NCBI RefSeq assembly: GCF_021462225.1
Contig: NC_061797.1
Span: 21,971,093-22,035,092 of the forward strand
Length of the DNA: 64,000 bases
Source: Girardinichthys multiradiatus
Lineage: Eukaryota > Chordata > Actinopteri > Cyprinodontiformes > Goodeidae
Direction: 5' to 3'
Positions 11,501-24,047 of this stretch are shown in pieces (position 1 is the first letter of the stretch; each line of letters begins with the position of its first letter). Below the pieces are notes generated by a model. That model was given only the letters and a program-made list of their open reading frames with translations. It was not told the DNA's origin and did no database searches. The position numbers and the translations under genes are program-made.

Positions 11501-14500
11501 CAAATAACACCAGATTTCCTCCTTTTACAACAAGGTTATAAAAAATGATTCAGTTCACAACTCCTTAAAAGCAACATCAGAAAAATTACAGCTCAGAAGG
11601 TCACCGTGTAAAAGTTTCTATAAAAAATGAAAATTAGAAAGAACACACCGATCCAACTAAACTGGCCCCCAGTATAAGCCAGTTTGTGGCAATAGTCCAG
11701 TGACGGTCAAATACATTGCAGCTACAAGACCAATAGCATCCAGGAGGTGTTATGTGACATTTAATTGTCAGTGTCTCAGAATGAAGCTCAGAATGATACC
11801 AGGATTGTCTGAAGGGGCCTCCAGTGACTTAGAAACATTTTTCTTAATGTTTAATTTATCCTAATTATTTTAATCCACACATGAAATTCTTCAGTTATTC
11901 ATGCCTAGCTGTGTTCTTCTATGCTTTTGTATCTTGGATAAAATAAACGACAATAATACACTCAGGCCAAGAAGGACTCCTACAAAGCAGTCCTTGCTGT
12001 TTTTCCCTTTAAGAAAAAGATTTAACTGTCAAATCTGTTGAATCTCTTTAAGTAAAAATTATTGATACAGGATGGAAAGGTGATTTGTTTTATTTTTCAA
12101 AATCTTATCTTGACTCAGTTTCATAAAATCCAAACAATAATTTGTTATGGTTTCAAGGAGATCAATAAACTCAGAATACCCGACAGGTGTCATAATAATA
12201 TTCCATGATTATAGTTTTTATCTCTCTTCATATATTTTGTTCATGTTGAGCTATGAAATAAAAATATGAAAAAGTGTTTTGGTGACTTTAAATAAATAAA
12301 TAGCAGTTTCTCTCCAAATCTATACATTGTAGCAGAGCCTAGTTCCATCTCTCATCCGTCTGCTTCTACAAACCTGACTGTAATTATAAATTACAACATG
12401 TCACAAACAGTTTTATTAGAAATTCTCTAGGCATGATAAAGGCGTGATCCCTGTGCCTTTCCACATGGCTGTGGTACATGAGTGTGGGTGCTGTGAATTT
12501 TTCATGGAGTGTCCAGGGTGTTGTGTGCCCGCTCAGATCACGTTAGCTTACCTCGTGAGACCGTCTACCATGTGTGACGCAGTCTTCACTGATGCTCGTC
12601 CTGTTGCCGTCCGCACACATTGGGTCGAGTCTGTCTGATGTGTCGTTTATCAAAGATAAAGTCAGGTTTTCTGTTTGAGTTCTGACTCTCTTAGGTTTTA
12701 TGTTGTCTGTTTGTTGTTTAGATGTGTGAACAAAGAAAACAAGCGGCAGCGTCTTGGCTGCCTCTCAGGCATCACTCCCCCACTTCTGTGCTTTAAACTT
12801 TAATAGTGTGATTGCTGCCACACTAACACTGGTCTACTGTGTCTCTTCTGAGGCACGATGTTCGCTCCCACATAGGTGTCTAATTCTTCTGTCCTGCATC
12901 CGATGCCATGGCGGTAACACGAGAGCCGGTTGGCACAGCAGAAAGGAACAACTATCCTTAGCACAATGTTTTGGATACCTGAGAGCCCCTAAGGCCGGTC
13001 TCGTTTCCTGAATCGGCCAACCCTTTTTGTACTCTGACCTCATAAAGCAGCAGATGGAGGTGTTGGTATGGACTGAAATGGAAAGAAGAAGAGAAGTAAT
13101 TAGTTTATTTTCACCGGCCAAACATACATTTCCTGCTTCCCTGGAGAATTTAATGAACAATATAAAACAAACCAAAGTATCAATGCTGTTTATTTATATT
13201 GGAGTTTTACAGGTGATGCTGACCGACTAATTCAGCTGCAAGGTGAAACTAAATATACACAATAAATAGCAGTACAAAAGCCATCCCACAACACAAGCTT
13301 TAAATATAAATAGAAAATAAAAATGTAATCAATAAACCTGGTAAATGTGTTGAAAAGTCTATGCACCTCTGGTGAAATTCCTGGTTTCTGTTATGTAAAG
13401 AAATGAAACCTTTTCAGATCTTTTTTCACCTTCAACTGAGCAATATAACTCTGTAAAACACCAAAATCTGTCAGATGACAAGAAGATATCCTGTGCACAG
13501 CCTTCTTCAGATCACTCCACAGATTCAGGGCTGAGCACACACTGGGTCAAACCAGATCTTTAATCTTCTTCTGTGAAGCCATGTTTTGTTGGTTGTGATG
13601 TGCTTTTCTTCTAACAAAGGTTTGTACCAACACACACACTAGTAATTAAAGTCCATCCTCCTTGAAATAGGGCTCATGTCCTGCTGAAGAAAAACTTCTC
13701 CATAGCATGAAAATGCCACCACCATGCTTCACTGTGGGTGTGGTATGTTTTGGTGATGTGTGTTTTCTTTTCTTTTCAAATTATGGCCATAAGTCCAACC
13801 GTTAATTACACCATTACACATTTTCCCACATGGTTTTGGGAAACTTCATATGTGTTTTTGCAGACTTGAAATGTTTTTCTCCATGAGAACAGGCTCACAA
13901 CCTTAAATAAAAGGATAAAGACAGTTGTTATCCACATGCTGTCAGACTACTGAACTCTGGACAATAATACTGCACTAAACCACATTTGTGACACTTTATT
14001 AGCTTAATGCTGCTGCACGATGTGTACTTTTTTATTGTACACCGTTAGGGCTTTTGTTTTTATAGTGAGTTGGACGGTTCTTCTTATCCCAAGCATTTCA
14101 TTGCATTGTTGACTGTGTGTTAACCTGCATATGACAAATAAACCATATCAATGCCACATCTGAGCTGTTTGTTTTGTGAGCAGTTTGTCATGTGTGCTGC
14201 TGTTCCAAAATGCACAGCTTTCTCAAGATGATTAACAACTTTTGCAAGGGAACACAAAGGTATTGCATGGTAACGCAAAAAGTATTGCGAGTGAACGCAA
14301 AAGTATTGCGTGGGGATGCAAAAGAAAAACATTCCCCCATGTCCCCTCGCGGGCTCCATACGGTAGTCCACTTTTTGGCAATGTCAGAGTTATTTTCTCC
14401 ACCTGATGACTTCACCGTGTTCTATATCCGATTGCCCTGGAAATTCTTAGGTATCTTTATCCTGACTGATACTTTTTGATGAGGAGATCCCTGTGATGCA

Positions 14501-17500
14501 TTGGAAGCCCTCTGCAGAACATGGCTTTAGCTGTAAAATCCTTAGAATTAAATGCCTGCACAAACTTACTAAAACACCTGAACTTTGTGTGGGCTTGACC
14601 AGAGACACTTTAAATGATGGCATGTGTATACTGGCTCCTATTTAACAAGAGTTTAAATAGGGTGGTTAGTTTTGAACACAGCAGTATTCCAGGTTTTAAG
14701 ATGTTGTTTGAGAGTTTTAAGATTACAGTTTGTTGGTTTTTTAATGGACTTGTGCAGGGTATTGGTCACATTAAATGTAAAAAAAAAAGTTCTGAAGTGA
14801 TTTTCTAACAATTTTCTAATAAATCTATATTTTTCCTTTTAAATTCTTATTTCTAAGATGGCTGTAGATAAAATGCAGTAGGAGACATTTTTTCTTTAAA
14901 AAAAAAGATTAGTTCAGTTATAACGTCCATCTTTGAAAGTCAAAATGTTTCGTTGAGGTTTGAGAACATTTAGATATAAAGATCTCTTAACTCTGACAAA
15001 CTGCCCTGATATCATCATTCACATTTCTATATGCCGATGGGTCGGTATTACAGGAACCGGCTCAGACAGCAGTCAGCTATATTTGCAGAGTAAAGCTTTA
15101 ATGTCTTAATTTCTTGTACTCTGCCAAATATATTTTTTTGGAAAATCCTATAGAAGCTTCTTGGACTGTGCAGCCTTTCCTGTAAAAGTAAGATGAAGAT
15201 GAAAAACTGTCTCTCTGTCTGGTCATGAGAGCCACTTTGATAACAAGCCTCACTGCCCTGATGCTCTTTGATTTGGTTTCGTTATGACTAAACGCTTCAT
15301 GTAGCTCACGTTCTCTCCTACAGCAGCATCTCCTTTAGCTACTGCCCATATCTCCCACACTGCAGTCTTCGTGGTCACCTTACAGTTGAGAGAGTTGAAC
15401 CTTTAAAGGGCCATATTTCACCGACATACCCAGCTGTGGTCACAATTGGACAATCGCTGATCAACCAGCAGAGGAAGACCTTGCAGCGGTCAGCACCTTT
15501 AGTTACATAAACTAATAGTTATCTTTACAGAGGCCATAAAATTCCTCTTTGTGTCTTTATCTGTTTGCCATTAATGTCCTTTCCTTAAAGTTGTAGCAAA
15601 GTGTATATTTGTCCACGTTTGAACTTCCTTACTTGTTTTTTGTAGATGGCTCTCATCACGGACCACATGTTTCTATAGTTCAAAAGACTGATGTGAATAT
15701 GTTTTCCATGGGAAGGTCATTGATACGGACCATGGAGCCTCTCTGTCTTTGTTGTTAATAGCCAAAAGCTTCTTTGTTACTAACATTGTAGTCCAAATGT
15801 TATGAAGGTGAAAAGGTTTATAAAGTAGTCTGACAACCTGTTTGTTGAAAACTAACCTTTTTCTCATCAAAGTGGATCATCTTCTGCAGGTGATTAATTA
15901 ACTGCTCATAATTTCAACCGTTTGAGATGCTGTGGCATTGCATTAAACAGACCCTTCATAACCTTCCAATGTGCCTGAATCTAAACTCTTTTAAACAGGA
16001 AGTTGGGCTGGATTTACTCCTTAACAATGTAAAACACAGACTCAGATTATAGCAATTTTTTTTTTTTTATTTATTAATGTTATGTTTGTCTGATTTTAAA
16101 ATTATTTTATTTTATAGTGTGACAAAAACAGAAAGAGAAGAAATTTATAATGGGGAAATACTTTTTCAACAGCATTGTATATAACTTTTACATAAAGTTT
16201 GAAAAGTTACTTTAAGATGAAGTAGACTGAACTTCTAAGAGTAGATTAACCATCTACATGTGTGTGTGTGTGTCATTTCTACTAGAGCGTTGGGGGTTTA
16301 AACAGCAAAGATGTTTTATGTGCTGGCAGCTGTTGCCAAGGCAATCTGAAGTAATGCAGTTGTCAGGCTCTATTGTCTCAGCTGCTGGCTTCATCTCCCA
16401 CTTGCAGCCCATAAAGTGGAGTCATTTGAACCGCTAATGAAGTGGAGAGTCTGGACCAGTGGCAGATAAAGCCAGCCAGAAAGAGCTCATTTCCTCAGCC
16501 TGGTTCTTTATTCACATCTCTGAGGAAAATGTATTTGAGAAATCGTGATAAAATGATGCCTTTCACATTTCCTGCTCATTTTCAACCAGGTCAGTTTGCT
16601 TGACAGCATTTGCACCATTTCACAAATTAGAATTGTTTATATTTGATACAAACTAAAACAAAAACATAAACAGGAATTTTGTTTGGAGTTTTATACTATT
16701 TGTGTTTTTATTTCTTTTCTCTCTGCAAAGAGGAGAAATAAGGTAGCAGTAAATGACGATTTGTGTATCTGTCTGCAAATGTCAGTGAGAGTAAAAAGGT
16801 GCTGCATCAAAGGTTGAAATGTAAAATTTGTAATTCTAGATGACATTTTTCAGAATTACAAAATATTGTTTGCCAGGAAATGTGCTCACATTGACCGTTA
16901 TTACGCCAATTTTGAATAGTTTTAGAAGTTAATTGTTTTTCTGCAGGATCATAACTCACCTTAAATTTGTTGATTATTTTGAACTTGAACAAAGAAATCA
17001 GATCCTGATGCCACTTTGGGGACATTTTATATGTTAAGCCATTATGGTGACATTGAAAGTAAAAAAGAGTAACACCCAAAACACCTCAGCTGACTCCCTT
17101 CCATGATGAGGAGCTGAGGCTCCACTTTGAGCTCCGCCCAGATGATGGGGCTCCTCCACCTATGTAGAAAGGTGACCCTATCCACTCTATGGAGGAAACA
17201 CATTTCAGCTGCTTGTATCTGAGATCTCGTTCTTTCGGTCATTATCCATATTGTATGACCACAAGTGAGGATAAGAATATAGGCAAGACCAATACATTGA
17301 TAACTTCGCTTTTTGGCTAGGCTCTTTCTTCACTATAATCGACCGGAGCATTTGCATTACTGCTGATGTGACCCCAATGTGGCATTCCATCTCCCGCTCC
17401 ATCCTGCTGTGATTTGTCAGTAAGACCTTACCAGGAGCCGAAGCCCTAGACAACATAGCCCTCAGGATCATAGAGGAGCTCAAACCCCTCCACTTTGTCA

Positions 17501-20500
17501 CATTGGCAATTTTACATAGCAATTTTTTTAATTTGAAACTTTGACATTTTGTGGCTATACACGTTGGTTCAGAACACATTAAGTGCATACAATGTATTAG
17601 TTTCAATTATATCATTGGCTAACATGGTCTGCAGTCAAAATAATCCCATATTTGTAAGTAAATAAGGTGTGATGGTTTATAAAATAGCGTGTGCATGAAG
17701 TTCAATGAAGTTTGTGAGAGTGGACTTGTTTTACAATTACAGAAGCCTGCTTGGGTCCAGGCCCTGCCCTGACCAGATGTTAGCGTGACTCTGCATTGAG
17801 AGTTTCTCCTAGATTCTCCATGCTGAGGTTGTTCTGGCAGCTGTTTCCTACTGACAACTACTTCACAGAACAGCACTTCTCTTTTTACCTCTGTACTGTT
17901 TCACAAACTCACACATAAAATCCAACTGTTGTGATGACTTAACGAGCAGCACGAAACAGAAAAAAAACCTGCGTGTGTGTAAAGCTGGAATAAGCTGTAA
18001 CAAGATTAAAGTGAGCTGTACTACGATATCTTTATTACCTGGAGGATTAATAGCATGCAGTGACATTACTAAATCAAACTGTTTTAGGTGACCTTAAGCA
18101 ATTAACAATGATAAAATGTCACAAGTCAAAAAGCAAATGTCTATTATTACATTTTACATTTAGAATTTTTCATAATATTCCTTGTTTTAGCCTACATTAA
18201 GAAAGCTAATTTTTTTCTGCCTTGCACTTATTACCAATAGATGTGGGAAAAAAATGTTAAATTCAGAGAATGGAAGGTTTCTGACAGATTTAAAGTCTGT
18301 TTTAAGTTTTAAACGATCTTTGCGCAGTTCACCTTCAAAAACAAGCCAACTAGTCCGATAATCTAAATGAAATACATCTTGACGAACACCAGAGTTACTA
18401 ATCAGGAAAATTACAAAATGGGGCCAACGTTTTGATTAAAAAAATGTTTCGTACTGAAGCTTTGGTCCGGTGGGGCAATTTAAGCGTCTGTGACTGATGC
18501 TGATTAGTACATTTTATGATCAGACATCTGTGATCTGCCAGATGTGTCTGTAGGGCTGAGAGTGTGAAATCACAAAGACGATCGTGCCTTAAAGTGTAAA
18601 AGACCTGAGTGGATATGTGACTAAGGTCACTTTATTTAAAAAAAGAAAAAGCTCAAGTTAGAGGTTATTGATCAGTGATCGGAAACAGAGAACAATCTGG
18701 ATTTGTGTGTGTGGCAGATAGAGGGAATTAGATTGACCTTACGGCCACCTAAAGACCGTCCTTTTGTGCTGCACACTGAATCCGGCTTGTAAATCAGCCA
18801 TGATGCTCCAACGTGTTGGCAGAGGAAGGAGCCATACATTTCCTTTATCATCCTGCAGCCCAGACCCTGCAGACAACCAATCAGGACAAACACCACTGGG
18901 GATGTAAAGATTACCTGTATGTGAGTGTGTGTGTGTGTGTGTGTTGGTGTGTGTGTTGGTGCTATGGTGAAATGCCAACTTTGACTTTAAGCATTGAGTG
19001 ATGATTGATCTGAAAATAGACTCATAATCAAGTAAATTAAACTGATGTTGTGAATAGAATTTGAAGTTTAATTATGCTTTAAACAAACAATTTAAAGTTA
19101 TTTGTACATTGCATTCTAAAATTATTTTCAAATTAAGTAATACATACATTTGTGTGTGTTCACATCAATAAATGTACTAATAAGGTTACCAAACCGTATC
19201 CTCTGGCTGTCAGGGCAAAGATCACAAAATAAAAGCTGCATAACTAATTTTAGAGCTCTACGGGGTTTTGTTTTGTTTACAGATTTTCATGAATCATTTT
19301 TTCTCATTTCCTTCTGCTCTCTTTTAGCTTGTGGCAGCAATAATCTTCATCAGTATTGGAGTCATTGCAGCGTTCTTCTGTGCCATTGTGGATGGGATCA
19401 TTGCTTCGGAGTTTATTGTAAGTATTGCACAGATTTCTCCTGAAAAGACATAAATCTGAATGATTTAAATCATCATTTTGTCCAGAAAACAAAAATCAGA
19501 CAAGTGTTCACAGACCAAACCTCATGCCAAATTAGGCAGGTTTTTATGCTCAATTGCAGGTCAAGACTCACACAGACACCCTGATTGGATTAGGAAATCT
19601 GAAGACCATATCAGATGTCCTGATCTAAGCTCAACCTGTAGGAGGGGCTGTTAAAGCTTTAACCTGATTGAAGTGTCATAAAATGAATAAAATCCCCAAA
19701 TAATTTCTGTTAATTAGGAGGTATCAGGAAGGGAAAACTTATGAATGCACAAAGTAAATGATAATATGTGTATTTTACCCCAGAATATTTCTAGAAAAAG
19801 AAAGAAACACCTAATATGCTCATCATAGTGTCCCTTCTGGACAACACAGGCTCCTGCTTCTAATCACATCCTAAAAGCTGCACTGAGCTCCTGATATTGA
19901 TCACCAATATTATCTGGTCTCCGCAGATATATGTATTTGGTTCTCATGCAGTAAAAGTCATATCTATTGCACATTCAGGCCTTGGAAAGTAAAATGAATT
20001 TTATTACCTTTGGTGCTGCATAAAGTGCAGCGAAGAATAATGGGGTGGCTTTTGCAGACTGATGCAGTGGGCAGAAATGAGCAGATGGATGTGGTAAACC
20101 TTCACAGCTTCAGTGACACACAGATGCAGAGTTTCAGTACAAACGCACATCGCTGAATACATTTTTCATGTAAACTCACTACAAAGAAAATGCTGTGATT
20201 TTGCAAAATGTGTTTTACACCAGCAGCTTATTACTTCAAATCTTTTACTGTTTCAGGACATAAGACCCTTGCAGGAGGACATGTGTGACTATCACAGCAG
20301 TGGATCGGGATACGCCTATGATAACTACCATAATGAGGTTTATTCTCTTATATTTATTCATGCAATACTTCTATCAAAAAAATTAACAGAAGCGGCAATC
20401 ATTTTTGGTGCTTCACTGAACGTTTTATAAAGCATACAGGGACATCTAGTGGCAGAAACGTGTTACTATATGATGAAATTCTGGTACTGAGCTTGGTTTT

Positions 20501-23500
20501 AGTGTTCCACCCCAAGATTACAGTTTGTTTCCATCTTGCCAACCCTGTGAAAACGTTATACAGGTGACGCTGCTTTTGTAAATGATTTACACACGTAACC
20601 TTTGCACTTCTTTTTTTTTACTATTTGTCTAAATTCAAACCATTTTTACCCTGTTGAACTTATCAGTAATTCTTCCTGCAGGTGACGTGCCGCTCATTCA
20701 GCAAAGCCTGCAAGATGAAGGTTAGGAGCAACACCTGCTTCTGCTGCTACCTTTATAACTGTGAGAGGTGAGTCAACCAGGCTTTAAACAAGCAATACAT
20801 TTTGAAACTAACATTGAATGTGAGTTTAAAATTGACTGAGAACAGTGGCAGATTTCATGTATGGGACGTGGCTCACTGCCCAGGGTGTCAAAGGCCGGGG
20901 AGAGGAATGAGCGCCTGAAAAAAATATCTATCTGTTGGGTCCCAAGAGGCCATTCTGTTTGGGCATTAGAGTACGACTACCACAGATATCAAGAAATGAA
21001 TTTACTGGGAGTACTGCTGGGAAAACAAATCACAACAAATTTACAACAAAGGGGAGTTTTTATTTTAATTCAAGACTTGAAAAATAATTTATATATTTTT
21101 TAACGGTGTTAAATTGGTCAATGAAAAACGTCCGTCATCATTTTTGTCAACATCACTGATAAAAATGTAGCAAAAACAGAATAAAAATTCATCCAGAATG
21201 AAAATTTTGAAGGGAGAGAAAATCTAATTAGGTCTAATTTTTTGCAAAGTGGAAAGGCTAGAGAAAAATAACCAATGAGACCTAATCTTCCTGAGCAATA
21301 CAAAGCAAATTAAATGATTATATAACATGATGTTTAGGAGAAGCATCATGTTAATATTTCAGATATACATTTATTGTTCAGGATGAGCAGGCCCAATGAC
21401 TATATTGTATTACACTGTTTTCAAATCTGACAATTTTAAGTTTACCATAATAACATAGTATAAACGTATAATATTACTATTGGAATATGAACTGAGAAGA
21501 GGGGGGTTTTTAAGGTTTAATCAAAGATTAAAAGTTCAATAGATGGTTTACAATAAAATTTGTTTCAGCAGGATTTTTTTTTTTTTAATATAATTTATGT
21601 TAGAATCTCAGCACTATACAATACATTATATAGCAAACAGGTGAATTCAGATTTTGACTGAATTACCAAAGTCTGAATGACCCTGTCACTGTTTTGGGTT
21701 TTGCTTATCCTGCCAGGTTAAGAAGGTTAAGATGCCTCCAGATCATAACAGCCAAATTTAAAACACTAAAAGTTCTTCCTCATGGCTCACAGATGCCCTG
21801 TTCCTGTTCCAGCACAGAGTACCAAAGCCATTACTACGAGTTCACAGGGGTTGGCAGCTGCTGGGATGTGATCCACCTGCACCGGTTGCTGTGGGCCTCG
21901 GTGGTGCTGAACGTGGTCGCCTTGTTCCTGGGCATCATCGATGCCGCCGTCCTCGGAGCGTACAAGGACATGGTGAGCAAGAGACCCAGGAGAATTATAA
22001 CAAAAACAAGAGTTCTTTGAAGGGTAAAAGCCACAGAAATCCTAAAAAAAAAACATGTAAAAGGCAGTTTGAGACCTAGATGAAATAAATGTGTGTAATA
22101 TCACATGTGGCTGGCACAGATGTTGCCGTTTAATATAATCCCCGGGTCTTTAACTGCCTGCAGACTTTAAAGAAGAAATATAGACATCTGTTTTACTACA
22201 ATATATGATCATTGCATGGCTAATATATTATTTTAACAAGCTGTCACGTGTCTCTTGGAAAACTGAACTGCCTGAAATAATGCCTAGTTTAACAAATCTT
22301 TACTTTTGTAGAGTAAAAGTAAAGGTTTTAAAAGTGCTCTTAGCTCATCTTCTGTCTGACCCTTGTACTTGATCATGACACCATACTGTACAGTGTGTGT
22401 TTAAGAAAAATAAAGAAAGTGGACAAGAGGAGCACCCAAGAAGGATTGTCAGACCTAAAAATGATCAAGACAGAAAAACAGTAGCTAAAAGTTCACGGCT
22501 GTATTTGGACTCAGTTTTTATGCCTGAACGATTCATAGACCATAGTTTAGTAGTTTAGCAAAAACAAACCATTCCTCTGTAAATGACTGGGCTAGTCAGA
22601 AAAGCAGCTAATTTCCACAGAAAACTTTAAAAAACCATAAGAAAGAACAGAAAACTACAAATTTACACAGCTTCAGAAGAGTGCACAATAATCTGACTCA
22701 CCAGAAATAAAATATGTCCCAAACTGCTTTTATAGTTTCAATGATTATGACTTACGTGTAATGAAAAAAGAAACAAAATTTGTAGAAAATAAAGTATTGT
22801 ATAACACCAAAAACTGAAATGTAAGCCTTGTTTAATGTAGATCCATGTACTGTACAGCATATGTACTCGGTACTTATTTGGGGCTAATTTTGTATGATTT
22901 ACTGCATTATAGCGGCATGGTATGGAGGTGATCAGCCTGTGTTAAGGAAGCTCAGGTTGCTTTAATGACGACTTTCAGGTCATCTGCATCGTTACCTGTG
23001 GTTTTTCTCCAATGTCAAGTCATAACATTGATTTTTTGTTTAAAAACGTTTCTTATTGATCATATGTAATAATAATTTTCTGAGAAACAGAATTTTGGGT
23101 TTTAATTATCTGGAAGTCATAGTCATCAAAGTCCAAACAGAAATAAACCATTTTATTACTCTGTGCGTAGGTATTCTTTATAATAAATGAATTTTACTTT
23201 TAAATTAAGTTTGTTTTGTTTGTTTTTTTGAAAATAGACAGGAAGTTTAAAAAAAAAAAAGTCCCCTCAAATCTTTAAAAGCCTGAAGAACTATTGAAAA
23301 ATACCACTTTAAAAGCTTAACTATGAATATAATTTTTATCTTGCTTTATATATGCTTCTAAACCTTCTTCAGTGGTACCTACTTCTAAGACTGTAACAAG
23401 TTTTTTGTTTTTTTTTTCCTGCAGCAGAAGCCCACTCCTCAGGTTGCTCCGAGTGCTGCGCCACACATCCTGTACAACCCGACTCAGCACATGCTCTCCT

Positions 23501-24047
23501 ACACGGGCTTCTGTCCCCCAGGACAGGCTCTGCCCGCCTACCCAAACTATCCTATTCCCATGCAGGTACCAATGCATAACCATTAGGAATGAGAAGTTTT
23601 TTGTTGTTCTGGTGTTCCTCTGCCATATGAAAGGTAGAAACAGAACAGTAAGTCTGTTTGATGCTTTAAAGTGGAATATTTTGTTGAAAGGCTGATCTTA
23701 ATTGACATTTATTAGGCCACACTACAAAGACCAAACAAATGAAAAGCATATTTCCCCTAAAAATACCAGATAACTTTGGGGATTACACTCTGTTATTCCT
23801 CTCCTCCCCCCTACAGCATACCAGCAGCTACCAGGCACCTGCTACTCCCCAGATGATCCCTGAAGGAGGCTCTGGCGTCTGCCCCTCTGAGGAGAGCCAG
23901 AACCAGCAGCCCACCCAGGTTCCCACACAGCCACAGCCTCAGGGAGCCACCCAGGACCCAGGAGGCTACATGCTGACTCCCAACGCTCCCATCCTGTACG
24001 GATCCTCCTACAGCCCCTTCGAGAAGCCCCCGCCGTATGCCTGCTGA
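8568..24047 (+). CDS. tmem255b: Transmembrane protein 255B
   Basis: Four-pass membrane protein of the TMEM255 (FAM70) family; its molecular function is not established. Coding exons: 8568-8631, 9260-9402, 9501-9563, 19328-19417, 20257-20337, 20682-20767, 21813-21972, 23425-23565, 23817-24047. All have GT/AG ends and matching phase, giving 352 residues (human TMEM255B is about 326). TM1 is in exon 2 (about residues 30-52), TM2 in exon 3 ([12 protein letters not shown], then VENRRPM), TM3 in exon 4 ([19 protein letters not shown]) and TM4 in exon 7 ([19 protein letters not shown]). The loop between TM3 and TM4 has the family cysteines ([11 protein letters not shown]). The C-terminal tail is Pro/Gln-rich, and PPPY near the end is a WW-domain ligand type. 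The start is the first ATG of an open exon, followed by a second in-frame ATG at codon 9. Intron 3 is about 9.8 kb and full of repeats. Confidence 0.93.
10110..10920 (-). mobile_element. Tc1/mariner-type relic with inverted ends
   Basis: The left end (AATGTGAAAAGGTATTGGC near 10116) is an imperfect inverted match of the right end (AATACTTTTTCACAACGCT near 10900-10918), as for Tc1-like terminal repeats. Reading the minus strand, the part at about 10120-10390 resembles the C-terminal third of a Tc1 transposase (TAAYVAEV-type to TGGGC segments) with many lesions. The length of about 0.8 kb indicates an internally deleted, non-autonomous copy in tmem255b intron 3. Confidence 0.6.
13340..13890 (-). 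mobile_element. Antisense Tc1-type transposon fragment
   Basis: On the minus strand the segment around 13710-13745 reads as TVKHGGG followed by a Met/Leu/Trp stretch, the widely conserved block before the second catalytic Asp of Tc1 transposases. Flanking sequence is degenerate and no intact frame or paired ends were found. Confidence 0.5.
13905..14155 (+). repeat. LINE-like 3' tail remnant
   Basis: The stretch resembles the 3' ends of fish non-LTR elements: a run of short sentence-like AT/GC blocks ending with CATTTCATTGCATTG and then GACAAATAAACCATA. No coding part is attached, so the family is uncertain. Confidence 0.35.
16118..16180. repeat. Solitary Tc1-type terminal repeat fragment
   Basis: It resembles the right end of the 10110-10920 element (GTGTGACAAAA, then GAAGAAAT, then AATACTTTTTCA). 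Only one terminus is recognisable. Confidence 0.45.
17042..17500 (-). mobile_element. Antisense Rex3-like LINE fragment (RT C-terminal part)
   Basis: The minus strand encodes, with frame breaks, the same protein tract found on + near the window end at 63800-64000: [17 protein letters not shown]-type [12 protein letters not shown], and [14 protein letters not shown]. It is therefore a degraded 3' piece of the same RTE-clade retrotransposon, sitting in tmem255b intron 3. Confidence 0.75.
18925..18957. repeat. (TG)n microsatellite
   Basis: Run of GT dinucleotides interrupted twice by TTG, in tmem255b intron 3. Confidence 0.9.

Noticed and set aside
12444..13230. Several open frames of 60-113 codons in tmem255b intron 3
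   Set aside because: No motifs, conflicting strands, no transcript signals.
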